DNA from: Bacteroidia bacterium | Lineage (GTDB): Bacteria > Bacteroidota > Bacteroidia > Cytophagales > Cyclobacteriaceae | DNA: 64,000 nucleotides | Direction of reading: 5' to 3' | NCBI GenBank assembly: GCA_030432655.1 | Contig: JAUILA010000003.1 | Coordinates: 62,001-126,000, forward strand | Shown here: piece by piece, positions 1 through 9,156 of the stretch | Position numbering within the stretch: position 1 is the first letter of the stretch | Layout: each line of letters starts with the position of its first letter | The notes under the pieces: generated by a model | Database searches by the model: none | Told to the model about the DNA's origin: nothing | Seen by the model: the letters and a program-made list of their open reading frames with translations, nothing else | Program-made: the position numbers and the translations under genes

Positions 1-1233
1 GCCATTATTAAGCGTAATAAGTAACAGGAAGAAAGGCAGAAGCCCTGACCTGTATCGTATCAGGGTTCCGTAATTGGGTGCGGACATAGCCAGAAATGCT
101 GCCAGCAAAATGCAGTATATCCATCCTGCAAGCATCAGCACCTTACCATTACCCAATTGCCTCCTTTTTAACAAGCTGAGAAAATTAGTTATGGTAAGTA
201 AAATCAGGATACAGTTCTCAAGACCTGTGAGCAGGGCAAATTTGTTCCATGCATCAAATGGCAGTGGCAGGTAAATTCCGGCAAGAGCGGCATAGGGAAT
301 GGTAAAGAGCAGGCAACTCCATTCAGGACAAAGACCGGGAAGCTCAACAAATCGCCCTGGCATCGATTTCTGAACAAAAATCTGATTGAGTTCGTAAACC
401 ACCTCAGGAAAATTCTCCGGAGCAATATTTTGATTCAGTTGACCGAGCAACAGCCATAGTACAGTAACGGATATTATAAAAATCGCCAATCGGTAAACCA
501 GCTTTAACCGGGACCAATTACCTAGTAAAATCCATGAAGTCAGCAGCGCCAGAGCAAGAACTGAGGCGTAGTAATACTTTACTTTCCAAAGAATAATCAC
601 AAACAGCAGTATCATAATCCCTGCTACAACGAGGTGCCATGTCTGCGATTTTCGTTTTATTAAAAGCAATCCTGTTACGATCATGGTCAATGCTCCCACA
701 GCAAAACTTTCTTTAGTAAGGCCTGATGACCAGAAAAGGACTGAGGGAAAATACAACAAGCTCAGCAAAGCAGGGTATTTCCATTGTTGGTTTAAGCGGA
801 TCAAGCTAACACAGAGTACCCACAGTCCGGCCCAGGCAAGTAATGAGCTGTAAAGAGAGGCCAGCCAGTAGGTGCCCGGACCTGTCAGGTATACAAGGCT
901 TACCCATTTACTAAGCCATTGAGCCCTTGGAGAATAAGGGAATGTTGATTCAAAGGGCACGGAACCTGAGCCCAATAAATACCTGACATAGGAAAACAGG
1001 TCGTCCCTTCCCCAGGAGGCAAATAGTTTTGCTTCTTCGTGGTAGGCAAACGTATCACCACCGCCAGGCAAAATTTCCCAGTAATAATACCCCAGGGCAA
1101 ACCCCGCTGCTGCTTTCAGAATAAAGGAAATATATCCATGAAGGCGAAGGTGTGACGGTCCGAGCCGCCGTACCCCCAGGATTACAATCGAACCGATTAC
1201 AAGTAAGTGGAATATGGTAAGAATACTATCCAT
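1..1233 (-). CDS. Polytopic membrane protein, possible glycosyltransferase-C-like (3' end outside the window)
   Basis: Reading the minus strand from the ATG at 1233 gives an uninterrupted frame of about 411 codons that runs off the left edge, so the C-terminus is missing. The product is very hydrophobic with many predicted membrane helices. A GGGDTFAYHEEA stretch follows the second helix and is trailed by a loop rich in aromatic residues; FWSSGLTKES lies near residue 185. This layout (acidic loop after the first helices, then a SSGLTKES-like turn) recalls lipid-linked-sugar glycosyltransferases and polysaccharide polymerases of Bacteroidota. That family assignment is inference; the reading frame is seen directly. 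The start overlaps the stop of the DUF2851 gene by one base (TGATG), so the two are translationally coupled. Confidence 0.7.
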   Translation of the reverse strand, partial: MDSILTIFHLLVIGSIVILGVRRLGPSHLRLHGYISFILKAAAGFALGYYYWEILPGGGDTFAYHEEAKLFASWGRDDLFSYVRYLLGSGSVPFESTFPYSPRAQWLSKWVSLVYLTGPGTYWLASLYSSLLAWAGLWVLCVSLIRLNQQWKYPALLSLLYFPSVLFWSSGLTKESFAVGALTMIVTGLLLIKRKSQTWHLVVAGIMILLFVIILWKVKYYYASVLALALLTSWILLGNWSRLKLVYRLAIFIISVTVLWLLLGQLNQNIAPENFPEVVYELNQIFVQKSMPGRFVELPGLCPEWSCLLFTIPYAALAGIYLPLPFDAWNKFALLTGLENCILILLTITNFLSLLKRRQLGNGKVLMLAGWIYCILLAAFLAMSAPNYGTLIRYRSGLLPFFLLLITLNNG

Positions 1234-2507
1234 CAGGATTCCCGTAACAATTCTCTTCCAACAACACATTCCAGGCACCTGCGTTCTGAACATCCGGATT
1301 TGTATAATTCAAGCAGGCCCTGGGTAGTGAATGCCGAATCGGCAATGATGCCACATGTTTCCCAAAGCCGAATATACCGATTATTTTCGGGCGGAAGTTC
1401 CTTGTAGAGAGCAGCAATAAATTCTATACAATCTTTCCGCTGGTAATAAGTGGCATAGGCCGCCTGAAGCGGAAGAATTACATTTACCGCCATGATTTGC
1501 CTGATAGCAGTCCCGAATCCACCCGTTGTTTTTACAGTCTTTTTACCGAACATGTAGTGTTTGGTCCAGTATTCCGGAAGCGGTACATCGAAAAAATCAG
1601 CAATACTTTTTTTATCGCGCCTTTCGATCATCTGCGTAAACAGTGAGGAATAATGACAGAACAGGGAACTCATTGCAGCCAGCCGGGCCGTAGGAAAATT
1701 GGACGGCCGCATTCTCAGAAATCTCCATTCCTGCCGGCCCATCACAGGTAATTTATATTTCTTTTTGAAGAAGCTGAATTCGGTTATCAACCGGTCGTGA
1801 TAGGCGTCGTTAACGGAATTTTCAAGGAATCCGGCCACTCCGAAAATCATCGCCTCCACCTGAAACGGATTTTGCGAATGTCTGCGCAGGGCCCTGAAAG
1901 GCAAAAGACCGGCCAGCCTCAACAAGGCTGTTTTATTTCTTCCGCCTCCCGCATACTCCATCAGCAATAGAAACGAGAGGTACTCCCAGTCACCCACACA
2001 TTTCCTGAGCAAAGAGGTAATGTCATTCACCTTCCGTTTCAGACGCCGCAAAAAAGCTTTCCTTACTTCCTCATCCAGATAACCGGAACTTACTGTCGGC
2101 AATCTGCTTCCGCACGGTATATGCCAGATACTTCCGGCCAGATCACGGTACCTGCTGAAAACAGATAATGAAATCCTGTCACGCAGCGAAATGGTACGGA
2201 TCATGGTACCTTCTGAGCGATATACTTCCTGGTCATTATTCCATACGATATGAAGTATGACCGCATCATAGGCAGGATTCAGCTGATGATTGTGTTCATA
2301 CCAGTCCGAGGATTTTACATGTATTTCCACATGACCCCGCCATTCTATACCATCAATGATCAAACAGGCAAAGAGAAAATCCGGCCCGCCGTGCTCATTA
2401 TATTCTCCCGGGTAAATTACCTGAACGGGCCCGCCAGGATCGGTCTGCAGCGTGTTCCCTGCAAAATACTGGTATTGCCAGATGAAGTGCAGAAATTTCT
2501 CCTGCAC
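1233..2507 (-). CDS. DUF2851 family protein
   Basis: A 424-residue soluble protein recognised as the DUF2851 family, which is largely confined to Bacteroidota and has no assigned function. The N-terminal part carries the family pattern of a YPGEYNEHGGPDF stretch (about residues 32-44) followed by WRGHVEIHVKSSDW, a nuclease-like acidic/lysine arrangement. The C-terminus has a cysteine cluster (CSERRCLEC, near residues 408-416). The gene starts one base after the stop of pyrF and overlaps the next membrane-protein gene by one base, so pyrF-DUF2851-membrane protein looks like one transcript. No signal peptide or membrane helix is seen. Confidence 0.8.
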   Translation of the reverse strand: MQEKFLHFIWQYQYFAGNTLQTDPGGPVQVIYPGEYNEHGGPDFLFACLIIDGIEWRGHVEIHVKSSDWYEHNHQLNPAYDAVILHIVWNNDQEVYRSEGTMIRTISLRDRISLSVFSRYRDLAGSIWHIPCGSRLPTVSSGYLDEEVRKAFLRRLKRKVNDITSLLRKCVGDWEYLSFLLLMEYAGGGRNKTALLRLAGLLPFRALRRHSQNPFQVEAMIFGVAGFLENSVNDAYHDRLITEFSFFKKKYKLPVMGRQEWRFLRMRPSNFPTARLAAMSSLFCHYSSLFTQMIERRDKKSIADFFDVPLPEYWTKHYMFGKKTVKTTGGFGTAIRQIMAVNVILPLQAAYATYYQRKDCIEFIAALYKELPPENNRYIRLWETCGIIADSAFTTQGLLELYKSGCSERRCLECVVGRELLRES

Positions 2508-2508
2508 C

Positions 2509-3321
2509 CTAGAGGAACTGGTTCAGGAAATCAGACATATCTTCCTGCAACGCCCTGGCAGCATTACCGGCTTTTGCAGCAAAATCTTTTTCCGATGAAG
2601 CATAAATTATGCTTCGGGAAGAATTCACAAGTAATCCGCAGTGGTCATTGAATCCCAGCCGGGATACCGCTTCCAGATCTCCGCCCTGCGCACCCACCCC
2701 GGGAACCAGGAAAAAATACTCCGGCACTAACTCCCGAATTTTCTTTATTTTATCCGCCCGGGTGGCACCCACCACATACATCAACTGGTCGGGACCCGCC
2801 CATTCACTGGATTTTCTGATCACCTCCTCATATAAATACTGATTATTCACCTGAAGTGTTTGAAAATCCATGCTTCCTGGGTTTGAGGTATGGCCAAGTA
2901 AAATCACCCATTTATTTTCAAATCCCAGAAAGGGTGTGACCGAATCCTTACCCATATACGGTGCCACCGTAATGGAATCAAAAGGCATTGTTTCAAAAAA
3001 TGCCTTTGCATAAAGCCGGCTCGTATTTCCAATATCCCCTCTTTTAGCATCGGCAATAGTAAACAGGTGATCAGGTATATATTCAACCGTTTTCTGCAGG
3101 CTTTCCCAGCCGGCCGGACCAAGCGCTTCATAGAAAGCAATGTTGGGTTTATAGGCTACCGCGTATTGCTCAGTTGAATCAATAATCTGCTTGTTAAAGG
3201 CAAAAACCGGATCCTTTTCGCGAAGTAAATGCCTGGGTATCCGTTCAGGATCGGTATCAAGACCGACACATAAATAGGAGCTCTTTTCTTGAATTTGCTT
3301 GAATAACAGGTCGCGGTTCAT
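2509..3321 (-). CDS. pyrF: Orotidine 5'-phosphate decarboxylase (type 2)
   Basis: Decarboxylates OMP to UMP, the last step of de novo pyrimidine synthesis, in the cytosol. At 270 residues it has the usual length of the type-2 enzymes found in Bacteroidota, mycobacteria and myxobacteria. The motifs seen are LCVGLDTDPERIP (residues 17-29), FNKQIIDST, VAYKPNIAFYE, and the catalytic TIADAKRGDIGNTS (about residues 88-101, with the Asp-Lys-Asp triad). The phosphate-binding end is VPGVGAQGGDLE. It sits upstream of DUF2851 with a one-base gap. The other pyrimidine gene, pyrD, lies 3.3 kb away on the same strand but in a separate cluster. Confidence 0.95.
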   Translation of the reverse strand: MNRDLLFKQIQEKSSYLCVGLDTDPERIPRHLLREKDPVFAFNKQIIDSTEQYAVAYKPNIAFYEALGPAGWESLQKTVEYIPDHLFTIADAKRGDIGNTSRLYAKAFFETMPFDSITVAPYMGKDSVTPFLGFENKWVILLGHTSNPGSMDFQTLQVNNQYLYEEVIRKSSEWAGPDQLMYVVGATRADKIKKIRELVPEYFFLVPGVGAQGGDLEAVSRLGFNDHCGLLVNSSRSIIYASSEKDFAAKAGNAARALQEDMSDFLNQFL

Positions 3322-3396
3322 AGGCTTGCAGGATATACGGCTAAGTTAAAACCTCTCACGGCAACTAGGAAGAAAGTGACCTATTTTCACCTCAAT

Positions 3397-3418
3397 AAAA
3401 AAGCCGCAACCATGCGGC
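3397..3418 (-). terminator. Rho-independent terminator of lolA
   Basis: On the minus strand a GCCGCA / TGCGGC stem with a four-base loop is followed by six T residues (the AAAAAA at 3397-3402 on the plus strand). It lies about 30 bases after the lolA stop and separates the ftsK-lolA unit from pyrF. Confidence 0.85.
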
Positions 3419-3448
3419 TGCGGCCTTTTTCTGCATTTTTTACTTGAT

Positions 3449-4090
3449 CTATCTCAGATCAATCACTTCCACGCCGGGATAATCCGTTTCGTTAAAGACA
3501 AAGAATGACTCCGAAGGGTTAATGCTGCCGTTGAAATTCTCAATTGTGTATTTATACTGGTTTCCGGATTTATCGTACATGATCCATTGGGTAAGGCTGC
3601 TGTCACTGTTTTTAATAAACAGTTTGATCTTAAAGTATTGCGCATCCTTATCGTCAGGCACCAGGTCAATCACTGCATGTGGCTGTCCTCCTACATTTTC
3701 ATCTCCAATGTAGATGTATTTATATCCTTTTTTATAGGCCTCATAGATTTTGGAAGGCGAGATTTCATCTTCATCCGGATCATACCGGTCGATATTCACT
3801 TCGTTGACATCGGGCAGATATGTCCATAGTGTTTCCCCGTTATTGATAACAACCTGTTCATCAAGTTCCAGTTTATACTTATCTCCCTTTACGGTAATCT
3901 TCCCGCCAAATTCTTCATTTATTCCCTCGGTTTCATTTACCAGAGATGATGTAATGTCGGCACTATACGCAGGAATTTCCTTGTATTTGGCACTCATTGC
4001 ATCCAGAACTTGCAGTGCATCCTCATCTTGCTGCGCCCATCCAACCTGTATTGTCAGTACACATAACAGAAGCAGGGTTAATTTTTTCAT
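3449..4090 (-). CDS. lolA: Outer membrane lipoprotein carrier LolA
   Basis: Periplasmic chaperone that takes lipoproteins from the LolCDE exporter to the outer membrane. It has 213 residues with a clear Sec signal peptide (MKKLTLLLLCVLTIQVGWAQ, cleavage after Ala-Gln). The mature part has the LolA pattern: a helix with LDAMSAKYKEI, then beta strands such as GKITVKGDKYKLEL, a TLWTYLPDVNEV strand, and the C-terminal FNETDYPGVEVIDLR. It lies 35 bases downstream of ftsK, a pairing common in Bacteroidota, and is closed by a strong terminator. No LolB is seen, which is normal for this phylum. Confidence 0.92.
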   Translation of the reverse strand: MKKLTLLLLCVLTIQVGWAQQDEDALQVLDAMSAKYKEIPAYSADITSSLVNETEGINEEFGGKITVKGDKYKLELDEQVVINNGETLWTYLPDVNEVNIDRYDPDEDEISPSKIYEAYKKGYKYIYIGDENVGGQPHAVIDLVPDDKDAQYFKIKLFIKNSDSSLTQWIMYDKSGNQYKYTIENFNGSINPSESFFVFNETDYPGVEVIDLR

Positions 4091-4125
4091 TTTCTTATTA
4101 TCAGGTAAAAATTTAAAATTCAGTT

Positions 4126-6606
4126 TTAGTTATCTAAGCCATTCAATAATTGTTCCAAACTATATTCATCGGGAATCAAGACATCTCTCGCCTTGCTTCC
4201 TTCGAACGGCCCGACTATGCCTGCCGCCTCAAGCTGATCTATCAGCCGACCGGCACGGTTATATCCAAGTTTAAGTTTTCTTTGAATCAGAGAAGTACTT
4301 CCCTGCTGGTGCATCACAATCAGGCGTGCCGCATCTTCAAACAAGGCGTCACGGTCTGAAAGGTCAACTTCTCCCGGCACCGTATTCTCATCTTCTCCCA
4401 CATATTCAGGCAGCAGGTAAGCCGTTTCATACCCGCGCTGGCCACCTACGAACTCACAAACATTCTCTACTTCAGGCGTATCAACAAACGCACACTGCAA
4501 ACGGATCAAATCAGATCCCTGGGAAAGCAGCATATCCCCCATACCAATCAGCTGATCGGCTCCGCCCGTATCCAGGATCGTCCTTGAGTCAATTTTAGAG
4601 GTTACCCTGAAAGACAGCCTGGCCGGGAAATTCGCCTTTATCACCCCTGTGATCACATTAACAGACGGACGCTGGGTGGCCACCACCAGGTGAATACCGA
4701 TGGCCCGTGCAAGCTGCGCCAGCCTGGCAATCGGAGTTTCCACCTCTTTGCCGGCCGTCATCATCAGGTCGGCAAGTTCATCGATGACCAGCACAATATA
4801 CGGAAGAAAACGGTGACCGTTCTCAGGATTCAACTGGCGGTTTACAAATTTGTTATTATACTCCTTCAGGTTCCTCGCACCGGCGTCTTTCAGCAGGTTG
4901 TAGCGGTTATCCATTTCAATACACAGGGAATTCAGTGTATTGACGACTTTTTTGGTATCCGTTATGATCGCCTCCTCGCTGTCAGGCAACTTGGCCAGAA
5001 AATGCCGCTCTATTTTATTAAAAAGCGTCAGCTCTACCTTTTTCGGATCTACCAGTACAAATTTCAACTGGGACGGATGCTTCTTATATAGCAGGGATGT
5101 GAGAATGACGTTCAGTCCGACCGACTTACCCTGTCCCGTGGCTCCAGCCATCAGCAGGTGGGGCATTTTCGCCAAATCCACCACGTGCACTTCGTTGCTG
5201 ATTGTTTTGCCCAGTGCCACCGGCAGCTCCTTATCACTGCGCATAAACTTGTCGGTTTCAAGCACCGACCGCATGCCCACGATCTCCCGGTTCTTATTGG
5301 GAACCTCGATACCTATAGTTCCCTTACCCGGGATCGGGGCGATGATCCGAATGCCCAGTGCGGCAAGGCTCAGCGCAATATCATCCTCCAGGTTCTTGAT
5401 CTTCGATATTTTGATTCCTGCCTCCGGAACGATCTCATAAAGTGTGACAGTCGGACCGATAGTGGCCTTGATGCTGTTTATCCCGATTTTAAAGTTAACC
5501 AGGGTTTCAATGATCTTATCCTTATTCTGCTCAAGTTCCTCTTTGGTCACCTGAATACGCCCCGTATCCATTTCATCAAGCAGATCAAGCGTCGGGTATT
5601 TATAAGATCCCAGGTCCAGGGTCGGGTCATAATTTTCCTGTTTCTTCGCCTTCTCTTCTTCCTTTATTTCCTCATTCACGGAGAATGCAGGCTCCGGCTT
5701 ATCGGGCTCCGGTTTTTTTCTGACCGGCTCTTCCGGCACCTCAGGCAGGTCCACATCCAGTTCAAGCGCCGGCTTGTTAACCGCCTTTGCCGGTTCGGGC
5801 TTCTTATCATTCTCCAGCTGCACCTCGCGTTTCTGCTGATCGGGCCAGTTGTCCTTATCTTCTGTATAGCCCTTGACGGATGTTTTATCAGATGTTTCAT
5901 CCAGCTCTTCAGGTGATTTCAGGTCATCCACGGTTTTGCTGATATTTTTTTCAAGCGACTCTACACCGGACGTTAACTTCCCTTTCATCCCCAGCACCGA
6001 AGTGATGTTGAAATAGTATATCATAAAAACCAGCAATGAGAAAATCAGCAACAGCACTGTTCCCCACCCAATCAGCCCTTCGAGCATCAGGGCCAGTTCG
6101 TATCCGATACCGCCACTGACAAACCCCCACCGGGAAACCCCTTCCGTCGTATAAACGGTATACCCGAGCATTACACATACCCATAGAGTAAAAAAAGCAC
6201 AAAATACGAAGGAAGAATACAGGGGCAGTAATTCTTTACGGAATACGATCTTATACCCGGCCAGGAACATAAGGACCGGGGTGAAATAAGCAGCCAGCCC
6301 AAACCAGCGAAAGATAAAATAGTGGCTGACAAATGCCCCGGACAGACCGAGCCAGTTTTCCGTTTCCCTGCCGGAATCAAGTACATCCGTCTGACCGATT
6401 GCCTCGACCACCGTCTGGTCTGCTTTTCCGGTAAACAGGTAGGAAACGAATGCCGTCATCAGGTAGACAGAACTGATGATTAGGAACAAGCCAATGGTAA
6501 GCTGAAAGCGCCGGTCCTTTAAAAACGAAAAGCTCAGTTTAAAGCGTTTTTTTTCGGATCGGCCTTTCTCTTTCGGTTTATTTTTCTTGTAGGTATTCCT
6601 GGCCAT
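4126..6606 (-). CDS. ftsK: DNA translocase FtsK
   Basis: Septum-anchored, ATP-driven DNA pump that clears chromosomes from the division plane and activates XerCD at dif. It has 826 residues, typical for the Bacteroidota form. The first ~30 residues are very basic, then four to five membrane helices extend to about residue 210. An acidic, proline-rich linker (about 215-340) precedes the motor. Walker A is AGATGQGKSVG (near residue 480) and Walker B is LVIDELADLMM, followed by VATQRPSVNVITG. The C-terminal winged-helix gamma domain (last ~65 residues, with LIQRKLKLGYNRAGRLIDQLE) reads DNA polarity sites. xerD is encoded 1.2 kb away, which fits functionally. Downstream lolA is probably co-transcribed. 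Confidence 0.97.
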   Translation of the reverse strand: MARNTYKKNKPKEKGRSEKKRFKLSFSFLKDRRFQLTIGLFLIISSVYLMTAFVSYLFTGKADQTVVEAIGQTDVLDSGRETENWLGLSGAFVSHYFIFRWFGLAAYFTPVLMFLAGYKIVFRKELLPLYSSFVFCAFFTLWVCVMLGYTVYTTEGVSRWGFVSGGIGYELALMLEGLIGWGTVLLLIFSLLVFMIYYFNITSVLGMKGKLTSGVESLEKNISKTVDDLKSPEELDETSDKTSVKGYTEDKDNWPDQQKREVQLENDKKPEPAKAVNKPALELDVDLPEVPEEPVRKKPEPDKPEPAFSVNEEIKEEEKAKKQENYDPTLDLGSYKYPTLDLLDEMDTGRIQVTKEELEQNKDKIIETLVNFKIGINSIKATIGPTVTLYEIVPEAGIKISKIKNLEDDIALSLAALGIRIIAPIPGKGTIGIEVPNKNREIVGMRSVLETDKFMRSDKELPVALGKTISNEVHVVDLAKMPHLLMAGATGQGKSVGLNVILTSLLYKKHPSQLKFVLVDPKKVELTLFNKIERHFLAKLPDSEEAIITDTKKVVNTLNSLCIEMDNRYNLLKDAGARNLKEYNNKFVNRQLNPENGHRFLPYIVLVIDELADLMMTAGKEVETPIARLAQLARAIGIHLVVATQRPSVNVITGVIKANFPARLSFRVTSKIDSRTILDTGGADQLIGMGDMLLSQGSDLIRLQCAFVDTPEVENVCEFVGGQRGYETAYLLPEYVGEDENTVPGEVDLSDRDALFEDAARLIVMHQQGSTSLIQRKLKLGYNRAGRLIDQLEAAGIVGPFEGSKARDVLIPDEYSLEQLLNGLDN

Positions 6607-6642
6607 TTGATCAAAAATACAAAGGTGTAGTATATTAAAAAA

Positions 6643-7686
6643 TTACGTTCTTTCTATTTGTTTGAGTAAAAACCGGTTAATGTTTCGAATAAACGCCGGC
6701 CCCTCATAAATAAAACCTGTATAGACCTGAATGAGTGTTGCCCCGGCAAGAATTTTATCGCGGGCATCCCCGGGAGACATGATTCCGCCAACCCCGATAA
6801 TCGGAAAATCAGGACCCAGCTTTTGCCTCAGATAGCGTAACACTTCGTTTGACCGGTCTCTGACCGGCGCACCACTCAGTCCGCCGTTCCCGATCTTTCC
6901 GACCCGCTCTGCGGAAGTGGTGAGCCCCTGACGGCTGATAGTCGTATTAGTGGCGATCAATCCGTCAAGACCGGATTCTTTAACGATTTCCACAATGTCA
7001 TTCAGCTGGCCATCGGTTAAATCCGGCGCAATCTTAAGCAATACCGGCTTCCTTGCAGGCATTTCCCTGTTTTTTTTCTGAATAGCCACCAATAACTTCG
7101 TCAGAGGTTCCCTATCCTGCAGGTCCCTCAGATTGGGCGTATTCGGCGAACTCACATTGACAACGAAATAATTGACCCAATCATATAATTGGGTAAAACC
7201 GATCAGGTAATCATTCACCGCTTCCTCGTTGCTGGTGGTTTTATTTTTCCCCAGGTTGCCCCCGATTATCACGCGGGACTTTCTTTTTCTCAGACGCTGC
7301 ACTGCATTCTCCACGCCTTCATTATTAAATCCCATCCGGTTGATGATGGCCTTATCTTCCTGCAGGCGGAAAAGTCGTGGTTTTGTATTGCCTGGTTGCG
7401 GCTTTGGAGTAAGTGTCCCTATTTCAATAAAGCCAAATCCGAAGGAAGCAAGCTCATCGACCCGCCGCGCATCTTTATCAAATCCGGCCGCGAGACCGAC
7501 GGGATTGTCAAATGTAATTCCAAAACACTCTCTCCGCAGACGCGGATCATTCACACGATACAATTTTCTGTTTACCGACATCATCCCCGGGATCCAGCTA
7601 AGCAGTCCCAGGAGACCAAATGTGAAATGATGGATGCGTTCGGGATCAAAAAGGAAAAGAATAGGTCTGATTAGCTGCTTATACAC
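6643..7686 (-). CDS. pyrD: Quinone-dependent dihydroorotate dehydrogenase (class 2)
   Basis: Oxidises dihydroorotate to orotate at the inner membrane and passes electrons to quinone. It has 347 residues, the class-2 length. The N-terminal amphipathic extension ([20 protein letters not shown]) that docks to the membrane is present. Motifs seen are [39 protein letters not shown], and [14 protein letters not shown], which holds the Ser used as base in class 2. The phosphate-binding end is [15 protein letters not shown]. Its use of quinone fits an organism with NADH dehydrogenase and respiration. It sits 36 bases upstream of ftsK on the same strand. Confidence 0.95.
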   Translation of the reverse strand: MYKQLIRPILFLFDPERIHHFTFGLLGLLSWIPGMMSVNRKLYRVNDPRLRRECFGITFDNPVGLAAGFDKDARRVDELASFGFGFIEIGTLTPKPQPGNTKPRLFRLQEDKAIINRMGFNNEGVENAVQRLRKRKSRVIIGGNLGKNKTTSNEEAVNDYLIGFTQLYDWVNYFVVNVSSPNTPNLRDLQDREPLTKLLVAIQKKNREMPARKPVLLKIAPDLTDGQLNDIVEIVKESGLDGLIATNTTISRQGLTTSAERVGKIGNGGLSGAPVRDRSNEVLRYLRQKLGPDFPIIGVGGIMSPGDARDKILAGATLIQVYTGFIYEGPAFIRNINRFLLKQIERT

Positions 7687-7757
7687 CGTAGGGCTCTCCT
7701 GATTCGCCCCAAAGATAATGCATTATTGCAGCGGTTGGCAGAAAAAAATAAAAACTT

Positions 7758-8651
7758 CTAGCTCCTGGGGTGAAACTCCTGAATGACCTGGTGAAGGTAG
7801 TCACGGTCCAGGTGTGTATAGATTTCGGTAGTGGTAATTGATTCGTGTCCGAGCAACTCCTGGACGACGCGCAGATCGGCCCCTCCTTCCAGCAAATGGG
7901 TCGCAAAAGAATGACGAAAGGTATGCGGAGAAATCTTCTTTTTGATACCGGCTTTTTTGGCCAGGTCCTTAATAATCGTGAAGATCATGACCCGCGTCAA
8001 TTGCTTTCCGCGCCGGTTCAGGAATACAAAATTCTCATGCCCGGGCACCACTTTCAGGTGTCTCCTCACATCTTCCCTGTAAATCCTCAGGTACTTGAGT
8101 GCGTCTTTTCCGACCGGTACCAGTCTTTCCTTATCCCCTTTGCCGGTAACACGCAGAAACCCGATATCATCATAGACATTCGTCATTCTCAGGTTGATCA
8201 GTTCGCTTACCCGAAGCCCGGAACTGTACAGCACCTCCAGGATCGCCCGGTTGCGCTGACCTTCCGGCGTACTGTGATCGATGGCCTCCAGTAAGGTAAC
8301 AATTTCATGGTAAGAAAGGGTATCCGGTAACTTCCTCCCAAGTTTCGGCCCTTCGAGCAACGTGGTAGGGTCCTGTTCTATTACCTGGTCAAAAAGCAGG
8401 AACTGATAAAAGGATTTTATCCCTGACAGGATACGGGCCTGGGAGTGCGGACTCATGCCCATATCATTTAACTGCTCGATGAATTCCTGCAGCAACGGGT
8501 AGGTGACCGTATCCGGGGCTTCGCGGCGCTTTTCACAGAATTGCTCCAGGAGCCGGATGTCGTGAAGGTATGCCTGTACGGAATTATCAGCCAGTGACCG
8601 CTCCAGGGTCAGGTATTGCGTATACTGATGCCGCGCAGCCTCCCACTTCAT
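7758..8651 (-). CDS. xerD: Site-specific tyrosine recombinase XerD
   Basis: Resolves chromosome dimers at dif together with XerC and FtsK. It has 297 residues with the N-terminal SAM-like core-binding domain (about 1-90) and a C-terminal catalytic domain. The catalytic residues are visible: Arg in SSGLRVSELINL, Lys in GKGDKERLVPVG, His-x-x-Arg in SPHTFRHSFATHLL, the second His in LLGHESITTT, and the nucleophile Tyr in EIYTHLDRDYL. It is divergent from aroQ, a common arrangement in Bacteroidota. The alternative that it is XerC cannot be fully excluded without a tree, but length and motif spelling favour XerD. Confidence 0.93.
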   Translation of the reverse strand: MKWEAARHQYTQYLTLERSLADNSVQAYLHDIRLLEQFCEKRREAPDTVTYPLLQEFIEQLNDMGMSPHSQARILSGIKSFYQFLLFDQVIEQDPTTLLEGPKLGRKLPDTLSYHEIVTLLEAIDHSTPEGQRNRAILEVLYSSGLRVSELINLRMTNVYDDIGFLRVTGKGDKERLVPVGKDALKYLRIYREDVRRHLKVVPGHENFVFLNRRGKQLTRVMIFTIIKDLAKKAGIKKKISPHTFRHSFATHLLEGGADLRVVQELLGHESITTTEIYTHLDRDYLHQVIQEFHPRS

Positions 8652-8724
8652 GATGTAAATGTATGTATTTTAATCATTCCCTCCCGGCTTTTCCAAATCG
8701 ATTATTTTCCTGTAATTTCAACAC

Positions 8725-9156
8725 ATGAAGCTGATCATAATCAACGGTCCGAATCTCAATCTCCTGGGGACACGGGAACCGGAAGTATACGGAGACACCT
8801 CTTTCAAGGTCTTTTTCGCGAGGCTCAGGAATTCGTTTCCGGGTCATGACCTAGAATATTTTCAGTCAAATATAGAAGGGGAGCTTGTTGAAAAAATCCA
8901 GGAAACCGGCTTTTCCTACGATGGCATTATTCTGAATGCAGCCGCCTACACCCACACCTCAGTGGCTATATCCGATGCAATCGCGGCTGTAAAAACACCT
9001 GTGATCGAGGTGCACATTTCAAACATATACAAGCGGGAGGAATTCAGACACAAGAGTATTATTTCGGCAAACTGTATCGGAATGATCAGCGGATTAGGGC
9101 TTGAAGGTTATCTTCTGGCATTGACGTATTTTATTCACCAGGAAAGTCATGGTTAG
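8725..9156 (+). CDS. aroQ: 3-dehydroquinate dehydratase, type II
   Basis: Dehydrates 3-dehydroquinate to 3-dehydroshikimate in the shikimate pathway. It has 143 residues, the usual type-II size, and forms a dodecamer in characterised members. The motifs seen are the start GPNLNLLGTREPEVYG with catalytic Arg and Tyr, YFQSNIEGELVEKIQE, ILNAAAYTHTSVAISDA, and EVHISNIYKREEFRHKS with the catalytic His. It is divergent from xerD across 73 bases and overlaps the following aminotransferase gene by 8 bases. Confidence 0.96.
   Translation: MKLIIINGPNLNLLGTREPEVYGDTSFKVFFARLRNSFPGHDLEYFQSNIEGELVEKIQETGFSYDGIILNAAAYTHTSVAISDAIAAVKTPVIEVHISNIYKREEFRHKSIISANCIGMISGLGLEGYLLALTYFIHQESHG

Noticed and set aside
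1-1230. Several small frames on both strands in the first 1.2 kb
   Set aside because: They are shadows of the long minus-strand frame that starts at 1233 and runs off the window.
7715-7726. Perfect 12-base palindrome ATAATGCATTAT upstream of pyrD
   Set aside because: Short, A/T-rich and the only one of its kind near the gene; a chance palindrome of this length is plausible in 64 kb, and no regulator points to it.
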